64,000 bases of DNA from Microbacterium ulmi (GCF_011759705.1 NZ_JAAOZF010000001.1:186001-250000); one strand, 5' to 3'. Shown: positions 18,079 through 27,878, counted from the stretch's first letter. Numbers and translations: made by a program. The notes: generated from the letters alone by a model not told the origin.

Positions 18079-19115
18079 TGCGCACCCGCCGTCGCCTCGG
18101 CGAGCAGCTCGACGAACTCGGTGATCGTCTGGCCCTCGCCGAGCGAGGGGAAGACTGCGATGTGCTCGATGCCCGCCTCCCGCAGCGCCCGGAACCCCTC
18201 GGCGACCTGCGCGGGCGTGCCCGAGGTCGAGAACGACGCCAGCAGCTCGTCGGAGAAGCGCCCGCCGACCTCGCGCAGCCGCGGATTGTCGAGCGAGTAC
18301 TCGATCGCGAGAAGCTCCTGGAGGAGCGCGCGATCCATCTCGATGCCGAGCGTCTGGAGGATGTCGGGGCTCAGGTAGATCACGGTCGCGACGATGGGCC
18401 GCACCGCGTCGCGCGCGCGGCGCTCGTCGCGGTCGAGCCCGACGTGCAGCCAGATCGCCCGCGTCGGCCCCTGGCCTCGTCCCGCGGATGCCGCGCCGGC
18501 GAGGATCCGCTCCTCGGCGAACGCGAGGCCCGCCGGCGCCACGAGACCGCCGACGAGGGCGCCGTCGGCCACAGCGCCCGCGAGCTCCAGGATGCGGGGG
18601 CCTCGTCCTGCGACCCAGATGGGGATCGCCTCGCGCGGCGCCGCGAAGTCGAGCTCGCCATGGAAGCTCGTCGTCGCGCCGTCGAAGTCGACCCGTCCGC
18701 CCTTCCACATGGCCCTCATGAGGTGGATGGCCTCGCGGATCGCGGTCTGCGGACGCGGGCGGGCGATCCCCATCGCCGGGAGCCCCGCCACGCCCGCCCC
18801 GATGCCGATGACCATGCGACCGCCGGCGTACTCGTCGAGGCTCGCGAAGAGCGTCGCAGTCAGCGCGGGATGCCGCACGAACGCGTCGGTGACGGCGCTG
18901 CCGAGTCGGACCCGCTCGGAGTTGGCGGCGGCGATCGTGAGCGAGACGCCGAGGTCGCGGAAGAACCGCTCGTCGGGCACCCAGATCGTGCTGAACAGCG
19001 GATCGGAGTCGATCCGGCGGACCGTGTCCTCGAAGACCGCGAGGTCGTATCGCGGCAGGAGGCCGACGCCGACGGTGAGGTCGGCGCCGGCGCCGCGCGC
19101 GGCATCCCGTGCCAT
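18075..19115 (-). CDS. LLM-class (luciferase-like, F420 type) oxidoreductase
   Basis: 346 aa, ATG 19115. A TIM-barrel luciferase-like monooxygenase: TVGVGLLPRYDLAVFEDTVRRID, SERVRLGSAVTDAFVRHPALTATLFASLDEYAGGRMVIGIGAG, FHGELDFAAPREAIPIWVAGRGPRILELAGAVADGALVGGL, and the C-terminal GTPAQVAEGFRALREAGIEHIAVFPS. These forms usually use F420, sometimes FMN. The start is two bases past the stop of the M24 peptidase gene, so the two are co-translated. Substrate unknown. Confidence 0.88.
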   Translation of the reverse strand: MARDAARGAGADLTVGVGLLPRYDLAVFEDTVRRIDSDPLFSTIWVPDERFFRDLGVSLTIAAANSERVRLGSAVTDAFVRHPALTATLFASLDEYAGGRMVIGIGAGVAGLPAMGIARPRPQTAIREAIHLMRAMWKGGRVDFDGATTSFHGELDFAAPREAIPIWVAGRGPRILELAGAVADGALVGGLVAPAGLAFAEERILAGAASAGRGQGPTRAIWLHVGLDRDERRARDAVRPIVATVIYLSPDILQTLGIEMDRALLQELLAIEYSLDNPRLREVGGRFSDELLASFSTSGTPAQVAEGFRALREAGIEHIAVFPSLGEGQTITEFVELLAEATAGAQ

Positions 19116-19117
19116 GC

Positions 19118-20281
19118 CTACAGGACCCGCAGAGAGCGCTCGCCGTTGGAGAGGTACTCGGCGCCGGACTCCGTCACGACGATGATGTCCTCCATGCGGA
19201 ACGCTCCGACCTCGAAGTCGTAGAGCGCCGGCTCGATCGCGAGCACCATGCCCTCCTCGATGACGGTCGTGTCGGTGATGCCGAGCGAGGGCAGCTCGTG
19301 CATCTCGAGCCCGATCGCGTGGCCCGTCCTGTGCAGCAGCAGATGCCCGAGCCCCGCGTCGCGGATGAAGGCCTCGCCGAACGCGTCGACCTCGGAGCAC
19401 GTCACGCCGGGCTTGACGAAGTCGAACACGGCGGCGGTGGCGGCGACGCTGAACTCGTAGAGCTCCTTCTGCCGCTCCCCCACGGAGCCCGCGAAGAACG
19501 CGCGCGTGAGGTCGCACCAGTACCCCTTGTAGACCGCGCCGTAGTCGATGATGCACATGTCGCCGCCCTGCAGGGCGTAGTCGGACGCGAAGGGGTTGGC
19601 CATCTTGTACCGGCCGACGCCGGCGTTGACCACGATGAACCCGTCGGGGTCGCCGCCCTCCGCCATGAACGTCTCGCCGAGGATGCGGTGGATCTCGCGC
19701 TCGGTCGTGCCCACGGTCGCCTGGTCGAGGACCGCGTGCCAGGCGGCGTCGCTGATCTCGGCGGCCTTCCGCAGCCGAGCCACCTCCGCGGGCGACTTGA
19801 CCGAGCGCGCCTTCCAGAGCAGCGCCGAGCTGTCCACCCATGTGACGCCCGGCAGGCCCGCCTGCAGGGTCGCGTACTGGCCGTGCGTGAGGCCGAATCG
19901 CTGCAGGTCCAGCTCGATGCCGATGCGGGCGGAGCCGTACCCTTCGGACGCGACGATCGAGATGATCGCGGCGAGCGGGTCGGCCGTCAGGTCGCCGGGC
20001 TGCGTGCCCCACGTGCGGAGGTCGTCGATCCACGAGTAGCCTTCGCCGACGCCCTTCTCGAGACTCGGCAGGATGAGCACGGGGTCGCCCACGAGCGGCA
20101 CGAGAGCGACGAAGGGACGGAACTGGCTCTCGAACAGAGCGCTGCGGTAGCCCGACAGATACGTCAGGTTGTTCGCGGCGGTCACGAGCAGGGCGTCCAC
20201 CCCCGCATCCGCCATTAACCGCCGGGTGCGGGCGATCCGGCTGTGGAACTCCTCGACGGGGAACTCGAGGTATTCGTGCAT
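19118..20281 (-). CDS. M24-family metallopeptidase (Xaa-Pro dipeptidase-like)
   Basis: 387 aa. N-terminal creatinase-type domain (VDALLVTAANNLTYLSGYRSALFESQFRPFVAL) followed by a pita-bread catalytic domain. All five metal ligands are present: two Asp in IIDYGAVYKGYWCDLTRAF, His in HRTGHAIGLEMHE, Glu in GMVLAIEPALY and Glu in FRMEDIIVVTE. This argues for a true peptidase and against the metal-free creatinase. It sits just downstream of an oligopeptide importer, so it probably cleaves imported peptides or amides. Cytoplasmic, with no signal peptide. Confidence 0.9.
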   Translation of the reverse strand: MHEYLEFPVEEFHSRIARTRRLMADAGVDALLVTAANNLTYLSGYRSALFESQFRPFVALVPLVGDPVLILPSLEKGVGEGYSWIDDLRTWGTQPGDLTADPLAAIISIVASEGYGSARIGIELDLQRFGLTHGQYATLQAGLPGVTWVDSSALLWKARSVKSPAEVARLRKAAEISDAAWHAVLDQATVGTTEREIHRILGETFMAEGGDPDGFIVVNAGVGRYKMANPFASDYALQGGDMCIIDYGAVYKGYWCDLTRAFFAGSVGERQKELYEFSVAATAAVFDFVKPGVTCSEVDAFGEAFIRDAGLGHLLLHRTGHAIGLEMHELPSLGITDTTVIEEGMVLAIEPALYDFEVGAFRMEDIIVVTESGAEYLSNGERSLRVL

Positions 20282-20321
20282 GGGACTTTCCTTTCGTTGT
20301 GGATCACGACGTGGCAGAGGA

Positions 20322-21320
20322 TCAGCGCGGGCTGCGCTTCTTGTTGAGAGTGAGTTCGAGCGAGTCGCCCAGGAGGTTGAGCGAGACGACGAGGAGGATG
20401 ATGGCCAGGCCCGGGAAGATCGTCAGGTAGGGCAGGTCGGCGAGATAGTCGCGTCCCTCGCGCACCATGACCCCCCACTCGGGCGTGGGCGGCTGCGCGC
20501 CGAGTCCGAGGAACGACAGCCCTGCGACGGTCAGCACCGCCGTGCCGAGGCTGAGGGTCGTGAGCACGACGATCGGCGCGACGACGTTGGGGAGCACGTA
20601 GCGGAAGATGACCCGCAGCCGTCCCGCCCCCATGCCGACGGCGGCGAACACGTAGTCGTGCGTACGCACTGTCAGCACCGACCCGCGCACGACCCTGATA
20701 TACGCGGGGATGCCGGCGATTCCGACCGCGATCGCGGCGTTCTGCAGCGAGGGACCCGTCACGGCCACGACGAGGATCGCGAGCAGGAACCCGGGGAACG
20801 CCTGAAGGACCTCGGTCACGGCCATGAGCGCCGACTCGACGCGCCGCCCGAAGTAGCCGGCCACGAGCCCGAGCGCGACCCCGACGACGGCGCTGATCGC
20901 GACCGCCGTGACGCTGCCCACGAGCGTCGCGCGCGTTCCGACGATGAGGCGGCTGAGCAGGTCGCGGCCGAGGGCGTCCGTGCCGAGCCAGTGCTCCGGA
21001 GACGGACCCGTCCGGCGCTGGTCGAGCGCCTGCAGCGTGGGGTCGAAGGGGGCCAGGACGTCGGCGAAGATCGCGATCAGCACGATCGCGATCAGCACGA
21101 CCGCCGCGGCCGCGGTCGTTGCCCGCTCAGCGCGACTTCCCGCCGTGAACAGACGCGGCAGACGGGGCAGACGCGGCAGACGGAGAACGGGGCGCTTCCT
21201 CGCGTCCGCCCCGCTGTCGGCGCCGGCCTCCGCGACGGCGGAGGCCCCGGCGCCGCTCGATGCGAGGGCGCGTCCGTCGTCGACGGCGGATCGCTCGACT
21301 CTCGCAGCATCGGTGCTCAT
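20322..21320 (-). CDS. Peptide ABC transporter permease, DppC/OppC type
   Basis: 332 aa, ATG 21320. A long alanine-rich cytoplasmic N-terminus, then a first membrane helix, then the OppC N-terminal stretch DVLAPFDPTLQALDQRRTGPSPEHWLGTDALGRDLLSRLIVGTRATL. The permease EAA region is YIRVVRGSVLTVRTHDYVFAAVGMGAGRLRVIFRYVLPNV. It pairs with the DppB-type permease 11 bases upstream. Together with the two ATPases and the lipoprotein it forms a complete importer. Confidence 0.93.
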   Translation of the reverse strand: MSTDAARVERSAVDDGRALASSGAGASAVAEAGADSGADARKRPVLRLPRLPRLPRLFTAGSRAERATTAAAAVVLIAIVLIAIFADVLAPFDPTLQALDQRRTGPSPEHWLGTDALGRDLLSRLIVGTRATLVGSVTAVAISAVVGVALGLVAGYFGRRVESALMAVTEVLQAFPGFLLAILVVAVTGPSLQNAAIAVGIAGIPAYIRVVRGSVLTVRTHDYVFAAVGMGAGRLRVIFRYVLPNVVAPIVVLTTLSLGTAVLTVAGLSFLGLGAQPPTPEWGVMVREGRDYLADLPYLTIFPGLAIILLVVSLNLLGDSLELTLNKKRSPR

Positions 21321-21331
21321 GGCCACTCCCC

Positions 21332-22258
21332 TCAGGCCGTCCCGTGCTGGATGCGCGGATCGGCGGCGCGATACAGCACGTCCGTGACGATGTTGACCAT
21401 GATGAAGACGAGCGCCGCCGTGAGCACGACCCCCTGGATCATGGGGTAGTCCCGCTCGAAGACGGAGTTGATCATGAGCCGGCCGACGCCGGGCCAGTTG
21501 AAGACCATCTCCGTGAGCACCGCGCCGGTCAGGAGGGTGCCGAACTGGAGCCCGAGGATCGTGATCACGGGGTTGAGCGCGGGACGCAGGATGTGGCGCG
21601 TGTACAGCCGCGTCGATCCGATCCCCCGGCCGCGCGCGACCCGGATGTAGTCCTCCGTCTCGACCTCGAGCACCGACGAGCGCGTCATCCGCAGGATCGC
21701 CGCGAGGGGCCACACGCACAGCGCGAGCGCGGGCAGCACGAGGTGGGCGGGCGAGGCGAAGCCCGACGTCGGCAGGATGCGCAACCCGAGCGCGAAGACC
21801 ATGACGAGGATGAGGCCCAGCCAGTAGATCGGCATGGAGAAGCCCACGAGGACGATCGTCTGCACGGCACGGTCGAACCAGCTGCCCTTGAAGATCGCGG
21901 CCGTGACGCCCAGGCTGACGCCCAGCGCCGTCGCGATCGCGAGCGCGGTGACGGCGAGCACGAAGGTCGCCGGCCATGTCCGCGCGAGCTCGTCGGACAC
22001 GTGCAGGCCCGTCGAGAAGGACCGCCCGAGGTCGCCCTGGAGTGCGTGCACGACGAAGTCGACGAATCGCACGAACAGAGGCCTGTCGAGTCCGAGCTCG
22101 TGCCTGAGCGCCGCGATGGCCTCGGGCGTGGCCTCCTGGCCGAGAATGAGCTCGGCAGGGTCGCCGGGGACGACGTCGAGCACGACGAACGTCACGAAGG
22201 CGACGGCGAGCATGACGGGGATCGCGAGCAGCAGCCGCTTGGCGAGGTACGGGATCAT
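21332..22258 (-). CDS. Peptide ABC transporter permease, DppB/OppB type
   Basis: 308 aa, ATG 22258 (ATGA overlap with the upstream ATPase gene). Classic DppB start MIPYLAKRLLLAIPVMLAV followed by VPGDPAELILGQEATPEAIAALRHELGLDRPLFVRF. The EAA loop reads LRMTRSSVLEVETEDYIRVARGRGIGSTRLYTRHILRPALNPV. Six membrane segments are expected. Confidence 0.93.
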   Translation of the reverse strand: MIPYLAKRLLLAIPVMLAVAFVTFVVLDVVPGDPAELILGQEATPEAIAALRHELGLDRPLFVRFVDFVVHALQGDLGRSFSTGLHVSDELARTWPATFVLAVTALAIATALGVSLGVTAAIFKGSWFDRAVQTIVLVGFSMPIYWLGLILVMVFALGLRILPTSGFASPAHLVLPALALCVWPLAAILRMTRSSVLEVETEDYIRVARGRGIGSTRLYTRHILRPALNPVITILGLQFGTLLTGAVLTEMVFNWPGVGRLMINSVFERDYPMIQGVVLTAALVFIMVNIVTDVLYRAADPRIQHGTA

Positions 22259-23280
22259 CTCGCACCCGCCTGCATGCGCTGAGCGTCCACGACCTCGGCG
22301 AAGTGGCATGCGCTCTCGCCCGAGTCGACGGGCACGAGCTCAGGCCGATCGGTCCGGCACACGTCGGGCGAGTCCAGCTGCGCGTACAGCCAGCACCGCG
22401 ACCGGAAGGCGCATCCGCCGTCCGGCTCGCCCTGCGGCGCGTCGCCGATGACGAGCGTCCGCACGGCGGTGTCGTGGTCGGTCGACGCGTTCGACACGGA
22501 TGCCAGCAGCGCGGCGGTGTAGGGATGCCGGGGTGCGAAGTACACCTCGTCGGCGTCGCCCTGCTCCACGACCCTGCCGAGGTACATGACCGCGATCCGG
22601 TCGCTCATGTGCCGGACGACGCCGATGTCGTGCGAGATGAACACGATCGTCAGTCCGAGGCGCTCCTGCACGTCGATCAGGAGGTTGAGGACCTGGCCCT
22701 GGATGGACACGTCGAGCGCGGCCACCGGCTCGTCGCACACGAGCAGTCGCGGCTCGGCGGCGAGCGCGCGCGCGATCGCGATGCGCTGCCGCTGCCCGCC
22801 GGAGAACTCGTGCGGGTACTTGTCGCGCGAGCGCGGGTCGAGCCCGACGAGCCGGAGCAGCTCGTCGGTGCGTTCCGCGCGGGATCGGCGATCCCTCTTC
22901 GTCGCGACCCTCAGGACGTCGTCGAGGATCGTCCCCGCCGTCATCCGCGGGTTCAGCGATCCGTTCGGGTCCTGGAAGACCATCTGGCTGCGCCGCCGGA
23001 GCCGGCGCAACCGGCGGCCGCGGAGCCGGTACACGTCTTCGCCGTCGATCTCGGCGGAGCCGCCGACGGATGCCGTCGCGGCGAGTCCGCGCACCGCGAC
23101 GCGCGCGATCGTCGACTTGCCAGACCCCGACTCGCCGACGATCCCGAGCGTCTCGCCCTCGTGGACCTGCAGCGACACGCCGTGCACGACCTGCGTCCGC
23201 ACCCCTCGCCAGGTTCCCTGGCGGCGGAAGGCGACGGTGACGTCCTGCAGACGCAGGACGAGCGTGCGGGAGGCGCTCAT
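22255..23280 (-). CDS. Peptide ABC transporter ATP-binding protein, OppF type
   Basis: 341 aa, ATGA-coupled on both sides. Walker A GESGSGKST, Q-loop VFQDPNGSLNPR, signature EFSGGQRQRIAIARAL, Walker B RLLVCDEPVAALD, H-loop FISHDIGVVRHM. The C-terminal oligopeptide-type extension has cysteines in GCAFRSRCWLYAQ...VCRTDRPELVPV...ACHFAEV, the OppD/F iron-sulfur-like tail. It powers the importer with the preceding OppD-type subunit. Confidence 0.95.
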   Translation of the reverse strand: MSASRTLVLRLQDVTVAFRRQGTWRGVRTQVVHGVSLQVHEGETLGIVGESGSGKSTIARVAVRGLAATASVGGSAEIDGEDVYRLRGRRLRRLRRRSQMVFQDPNGSLNPRMTAGTILDDVLRVATKRDRRSRAERTDELLRLVGLDPRSRDKYPHEFSGGQRQRIAIARALAAEPRLLVCDEPVAALDVSIQGQVLNLLIDVQERLGLTIVFISHDIGVVRHMSDRIAVMYLGRVVEQGDADEVYFAPRHPYTAALLASVSNASTDHDTAVRTLVIGDAPQGEPDGGCAFRSRCWLYAQLDSPDVCRTDRPELVPVDSGESACHFAEVVDAQRMQAGAR

Positions 23281-24272
23281 CGCATCCACCCGCCCTCGTC
23301 CGTCGCCCAGCAGCGGGCCTGGTGCGTGGCGGCGCGGATGCTCAGCACGGGCTCCTGCTCGCGACAGACGTCTCTCGCGTCGGCGCACCGCGGGGAGAAC
23401 CGGCATCCTCTTGTCAGTGTGCCCGGCCGCGGCGCGGTGCCCTCGATCGTGAGCAGGCGCGACTTGCGCCGCTGGCTCGCGTCGGGCGCCGCGCTCAGGA
23501 GGCGCGCGCTGTACCTCGAGCTCGGAGTCCGGAACACGTCGCGGACGGTTCCGGACTCGACGATCCGCCCCGCGTACATCACGTTGACCGTCTGGCACAG
23601 GTCGCCCACGACGCCCAGGTCGTGCGTGATGAACAGCAGGGCCGTACCCGTCGTGCGGCACAGCTCGCGCAGGAACAGCACGATCTGGGCCTGTGTCGTG
23701 GCGTCCAGGGCGCTCGTCGCCTCGTCCGCGATGATGAGCCGGGGGTTCCCGCTGAGAGCGAGCGCGATCATGACGCGCTGGCGCATTCCCCCCGAGAACT
23801 CGTGGGCGTACGAGTCGAGCCGGTCGGCGGCGCGGGTGATCTGGACGAGCTCGAGAAGCTCGACGGCCCGCCGGCGCGCCTCGCGCTCGTTGAGCGCAGA
23901 GTGGATCCGGATCGTCTCGACGAGCTGCTGACCGATCGTGAAGGTGGGGTTGAGCGCGGTCATGGGGTCCTGCGGGACGAGTGCGACCACCCGTCCTCGC
24001 TGTGCCCGCATCCCGCGTTCGTCGAGCGCGAGCAGGTCGACGCCCGCCAGGACGACACGCCCCGTGACGTCGAGACGGCGACGGTCGAGCAGCCCCATGA
24101 CCGCCATCGCCGTGAGCGTCTTGCCCGATCCGGACTCCCCGACGATCGCACGCGCCTCGCCGGATCCCATCGAGAAGCTCACGCCGTCGACCAGCGGGAC
24201 CGGCCCGTCGGCCCCCGGGATCGCGATGCTCAGGTCCTCGACCGACAGCAGCGTGTTCTCGTGGATGCTCAT
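23277..24272 (-). CDS. Peptide ABC transporter ATP-binding protein, OppD type
   Basis: 331 aa, ATG 24272. Walker A GESGSGKTLTAMAVMGL, Q-loop VPQDPMTALNPTFTIG, signature EFSGGMRQRVMIALAL, Walker B RLIIADEATSALD, H-loop FITHDLGVVGDLC. The C-terminus has the GCRFSPRCADARDVCREQEP cysteine tail. It is followed without a gap by the OppF-type gene. Confidence 0.95.
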   Translation of the reverse strand: MSIHENTLLSVEDLSIAIPGADGPVPLVDGVSFSMGSGEARAIVGESGSGKTLTAMAVMGLLDRRRLDVTGRVVLAGVDLLALDERGMRAQRGRVVALVPQDPMTALNPTFTIGQQLVETIRIHSALNEREARRRAVELLELVQITRAADRLDSYAHEFSGGMRQRVMIALALSGNPRLIIADEATSALDATTQAQIVLFLRELCRTTGTALLFITHDLGVVGDLCQTVNVMYAGRIVESGTVRDVFRTPSSRYSARLLSAAPDASQRRKSRLLTIEGTAPRPGTLTRGCRFSPRCADARDVCREQEPVLSIRAATHQARCWATDEGGWMR

Positions 24273-24334
24273 CGAAGTCCTCCCTCCTGAGGTGGACGGG
24301 CGGCGCGGCCGGGTGGGCCGCGCCGCCCGGGGTG

Positions 24335-25852
24335 TCAGCGGCGCGTGGCCTCGAGCAGCTGCAGGTAGCCGAGCGGGTCGACGCTGAAGCCCTCGATGGA
24401 GGACGAGGCGGCGAACAGCGACTGCGACCAGTAGAGCGGCACGCCCGCGACGTCGTCGACGAGGAGGCCGTCGGCCTTCGCCCACAGCGGCTGCGCGTCT
24501 TCGACGGTCGCCTGCACCTCGGCCTCGCCCAGAAGCTCGTCGAGCTCCGGGTTGGAGTAGGCCGACCAGTTGTACCCGCCGGTCGAGCGGAGGGTCGCGT
24601 TGAGCATGGCGTCCGGCGTCGCGCGCTGCGACCACCCGATGACGGCGAGCCCCGTCGTGTCGGTCTGCTTGAAGGCCTCGAGCAGGCCCGCGTACTCGTA
24701 CACGGTCGCCTCGACGGTGATGCCGGCCTCGGCGAGCTGGGCCTGGACGATCTGCGCGATGTCCTGGTCGCCGATGTAGCGTCCGACGGTGTTGTAGAGA
24801 GGCAGCGTGATGCCGTCGGGGTACCCCGCCTCGGCCAGCAGCTCCTTCGCCCGCTCGAGGTCGCGCGTGCGCGGCTCCGCATCGGAGGGGCCGAGCTCGG
24901 GCGGGATGAAACCCGTCGCGGGGCGCATGAGCCCCTCCGTCGCGCTGTCGACGATGGCGTCGACGTCGAGGGCGTAGGCGACCGCCTCCCGGATGCGGTG
25001 GTCGGCGAGGAGCGGATGCTTGTGGTTGACCATGAGCCACACGGTCTGCGCGTAGGGCTTGGCGAGCCCGACGAGCTCCGGGTTGCCGTCCAGCTGCGTG
25101 AAGTCGTACGGCGCGACGTTCTGGATGATGTCGTACTCGCCCGCCTGGAGCGCGTTGAAGCGCGTCGTGGTGTCGGACACCGTCGTGATGACGATCTCGC
25201 TCTGCGTGGGAGCCGCGCCCCAGTAGTCGTCGTTGCGGACGAGCGTGATGACGTCCCCCTGCCAGCTCTCCAGCTTGTACGGTCCCGTCCCCGTCGGAGT
25301 CGTCGCGAGGTCGGCGGGATCCATGTCGAGCGAGCTCGGACTCTGGATGGCGAACGGACCGTTGGCGAGGTTGGACAGGAAGCTCGGGGTCGTGTACTTG
25401 AGCGTGAAGGTCACGACGTCGCCGTCGGCGGTGACCGAGTCGATGGGCGCGGTCCACGACGTGAGCGGCTCGAGCGTCATGGCGTGCTCGAACTGCGCGA
25501 CGACTCCTTCGGCGGTCAGCGGCTCCCCGTCGTGGAAGACGACGTCGTCTCGGAGCGTGAACTCGAACACGGTCGGCTCGGGCTGCTCCCAGCTCTCCGC
25601 GAGCTCCGGGACGATCTCGAGGTCGGGGCCGTAGCCGACGAGCGTGTCGAAGATGAGGGCTCCGACGACGAGATCCGGCTGCCCCTGGTAGCGGGGCAGG
25701 TCGAGGGTCTGGATGGGGGTCGCGAACGCGATCCGCAGCGGCTCGCCGGAGGATCCCTCCGGTTCGGCCGTGCCCGCACCGCACGCGGTGAGCGCGAGTG
25801 CCAGTGCGCCGGCGATGAGCGCGACGACGGGGCGATGAGTGTGCCTCTTCAC
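24335..25852 (-). CDS. Peptide/solute-binding lipoprotein (SBP family 5)
   Basis: 505 aa. Signal peptide MKRHTHRPVVALIAGALALAL followed by the lipobox LTAC, so it is exported and lipid-anchored. Family-5 features: LRIAFATPIQTLDLPRYQ, the LAESWEQPEPTVFEFTLRDDVVFHDGEPLTAEGVV signature and GLLVDDVAGVPLYWSQSL near the end. It captures the substrate for the DppBC/OppDF importer encoded downstream. The ligand may be a short peptide or a modified amino-acid conjugate; sequence alone does not decide. Confidence 0.93.
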   Translation of the reverse strand: MKRHTHRPVVALIAGALALALTACGAGTAEPEGSSGEPLRIAFATPIQTLDLPRYQGQPDLVVGALIFDTLVGYGPDLEIVPELAESWEQPEPTVFEFTLRDDVVFHDGEPLTAEGVVAQFEHAMTLEPLTSWTAPIDSVTADGDVVTFTLKYTTPSFLSNLANGPFAIQSPSSLDMDPADLATTPTGTGPYKLESWQGDVITLVRNDDYWGAAPTQSEIVITTVSDTTTRFNALQAGEYDIIQNVAPYDFTQLDGNPELVGLAKPYAQTVWLMVNHKHPLLADHRIREAVAYALDVDAIVDSATEGLMRPATGFIPPELGPSDAEPRTRDLERAKELLAEAGYPDGITLPLYNTVGRYIGDQDIAQIVQAQLAEAGITVEATVYEYAGLLEAFKQTDTTGLAVIGWSQRATPDAMLNATLRSTGGYNWSAYSNPELDELLGEAEVQATVEDAQPLWAKADGLLVDDVAGVPLYWSQSLFAASSSIEGFSVDPLGYLQLLEATRR

Positions 25853-25976
25853 GATGTGCCTTTCTGAGAGAACTGCAGGATGGGTGGAGCACGAGTGGTG
25901 CGGTGCGCCGCGCGGGGAGGTGGTGCTGCTCCGGGCGCGACTGGATGCAGGCGCGGGATGCCGTCGGGTGCCGGTC

Positions 25977-26681
25977 TCAGGTCCCCGCTCTCACCTGCGG
26001 TCGGATCGAGAGGGTCTCGATCTGACTGTCCGGGGGAGCGCCGACCACGAAGTGGACGGCGCTCGCGACCGCCTGCGGCGTCACGAAGTAGCTGGGGTCG
26101 TAGGCGACGCCCGAGAGGGCGTGCAGGGCGCGCCCCATCTCCGTGTCGACGAACCCCGGGTGGATCGACGACACTCTCACGCCGTGGGGGCGCTCCTCCT
26201 CCCGGAGGGCGTCCGCGAGGGCGCGCAGCGCGTACTTCGTGCCCGAGTACAGCGTCCCGCCGGGGTAGGTGAACATGCCCGAGCCCGAGTTGATGAACAC
26301 GACGATCCCCCGTGCCTCCCGCAGCGCGGGAAGCGCGAAGCGCGTGAGCTCGGCGGGGGCGAAGAGGTTGGTCTCGAACGACGCACGCCAGGTGTCGCGG
26401 TCCAACGTCTCCAACGGCGCCTCGACTCCGATCCCCGCCGAGTGCACGAGCACGTCTAGGCGGTCGACGGACGAGAAGAGCGTGCGCATGGCCGCGCTGT
26501 CGTTGATGTCGCCTGGCCAGGCCGTCGCGGAGGGCAGTTCGTCGACGAGGGCGCCCAGGGCCTCGGCATCCCGTCCCATCGCGTACACGTGGTGCGTCGG
26601 GCCCAGGGCGCGCGCGATGGCGGCGCCGATGCCCCTCGACGCTCCCGTGACGATCGCGGCCGGTCGTGACGTCGTGCTCAT
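25977..26681 (-). CDS. SDR-family oxidoreductase
   Basis: 234 aa, ATG 26681. Cofactor motif AAIVTGASRGIGAAIARAL (TGxxxGIG), VHSAG for NNAG, the catalytic Ser in FINSGSGMF, and YSGTK carrying Tyr and Lys. The tail LRALADALREEERPHGVRVSSIHPGFVDTEMG is typical of the family. NAD(P)-dependent; substrate unknown. It lies between the flavoenzyme gene (17 bases) and the binding lipoprotein (124 bases), on the same strand. Confidence 0.9.
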   Translation of the reverse strand: MSTTSRPAAIVTGASRGIGAAIARALGPTHHVYAMGRDAEALGALVDELPSATAWPGDINDSAAMRTLFSSVDRLDVLVHSAGIGVEAPLETLDRDTWRASFETNLFAPAELTRFALPALREARGIVVFINSGSGMFTYPGGTLYSGTKYALRALADALREEERPHGVRVSSIHPGFVDTEMGRALHALSGVAYDPSYFVTPQAVASAVHFVVGAPPDSQIETLSIRPQVRAGT

Positions 26682-26699
26682 GTCTGGTCTCCCATCGGG

Positions 26700-27878
26700 T
26701 CAGGCGTGGACGGCTTCGGGGCTCGCGACGAAGCGCGCGGGATCGAGGAAGCCGGCGTCGCAGTACAGCTGCTCGGCGAGCACGATCTGCGCGACGAGCT
26801 CGCCGAGGCCTCCGGAGTGCTTGAACCCGTGTGCGCTGTCGCCCCCCGCCAGCACGATCGCCGAGTCGTCCGGCGACGGGCCGATGACGAACTGCCCGTC
26901 CGGCGAGTCCGTCACCATGCAGGGGACCACGCGCTCGGGCGTGGGATCGATCCACGGGAAGGCTCGCGCGACCTCCTCGGAGAGCTCCCGCGTGTCGGTC
27001 TCGGGGTGGATGGAGCGGTCGAGGCTGTCGGCCCGCGTGTACTCGAAGCTCTCGCTCGCCCAGAGGCCGATCTTCACGCCGAACTGGTCGCCGGAGCCGT
27101 GGCCCCACAGCTCGGATCCCGAGGGCATCTTCCTGATGAAGACGGGGAACCGGTCGAGTCGACAGTCGTCCTCGTGCCCGGGACGTGCCCGGAACCAGTA
27201 CAGCGGCGTCCTCCTGACCCGCAGCTGCACGGCGCCGGAGAAGTCGGGAAGCCACGCGCCCATCGCGAGCACGAGCCTCGAGCACCGGAACTCCACGGTC
27301 GAGGTCGACAGCACGAGGTCGTCGCCGTCGCGCCGGATGCCGAGGATCTTCGTGCCCGGATACGCAGACCCGCCTGCAGCCTCGCCGGCCGCGACCTGCG
27401 CGCGGATGATCCGCTCGGGGTAGCAGATTCCCGCCGCCTCGTCCCACAGCGCGACGTCGTCGGCCCCCCATCCCCCGTAGTTGGGGAAGCGGCGCACCAG
27501 CTCGTCGTGCGACAGCCGCTCGACGGGACGACCCGCCGTCTCGGACGCGAGAGCCGTGCCCATCACGGGGTCGTCGTCGGGCGGGCCGGCGTTGAGGCAT
27601 CCCGTCTGCTCGATGAGGACCTGACCCGCCGTGCCCGACAGCTCGGTCCACAGCCGCAGAGAGGTCTCCGCGATGGGGGTCAGCCCGGGGTGCTCCTTGC
27701 AGACGACCCGGAACAGTCGCGTCGTCCCGTGGGACGACCCGAAGCCGTGCGCGAGCGCGAACTGCTCGACGCCCCCGACGTCGACTCCGCGCGCCGCGAG
27801 ACGCCAGAACGCCGCAGAGCCGAACGCGCCGAGCCCGACGACGATGACGTCGTGTCGAATTGATTGTGTGGTGGCCAA
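26700..27878 (-). CDS. Sarcosine-oxidase / N-methyl amino acid oxidase-like flavoprotein
   Basis: 392 aa from TTG 27878, chosen for GAGGAGG five bases upstream; an in-frame ATG at 27944 would run through the promoter area. FAD motif VIVVGLGAFGSAAFWRLAARG, then HGFGSSHGTTRLFR with the MSOX-type His and Arg, and PCMVTDSPDGQFVIG with the Cys that binds FAD covalently in monomeric sarcosine oxidase and SolA. The end GGDSAHGFKHSGGLGELVAQIVL is also typical. Such enzymes oxidise N-methyl or secondary amino acids, giving H2O2. First gene of the leftward cluster. Confidence 0.88.
   Translation of the reverse strand: MATTQSIRHDVIVVGLGAFGSAAFWRLAARGVDVGGVEQFALAHGFGSSHGTTRLFRVVCKEHPGLTPIAETSLRLWTELSGTAGQVLIEQTGCLNAGPPDDDPVMGTALASETAGRPVERLSHDELVRRFPNYGGWGADDVALWDEAAGICYPERIIRAQVAAGEAAGGSAYPGTKILGIRRDGDDLVLSTSTVEFRCSRLVLAMGAWLPDFSGAVQLRVRRTPLYWFRARPGHEDDCRLDRFPVFIRKMPSGSELWGHGSGDQFGVKIGLWASESFEYTRADSLDRSIHPETDTRELSEEVARAFPWIDPTPERVVPCMVTDSPDGQFVIGPSPDDSAIVLAGGDSAHGFKHSGGLGELVAQIVLAEQLYCDAGFLDPARFVASPEAVHA

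Noticed and set aside
19118..20281. Creatinase (creatine amidinohydrolase) next to a sarcosine-oxidase-like gene
   Set aside because: Creatinase lacks the metal ligands of the M24 fold, whereas all five are present here, so a peptidase is the better call.
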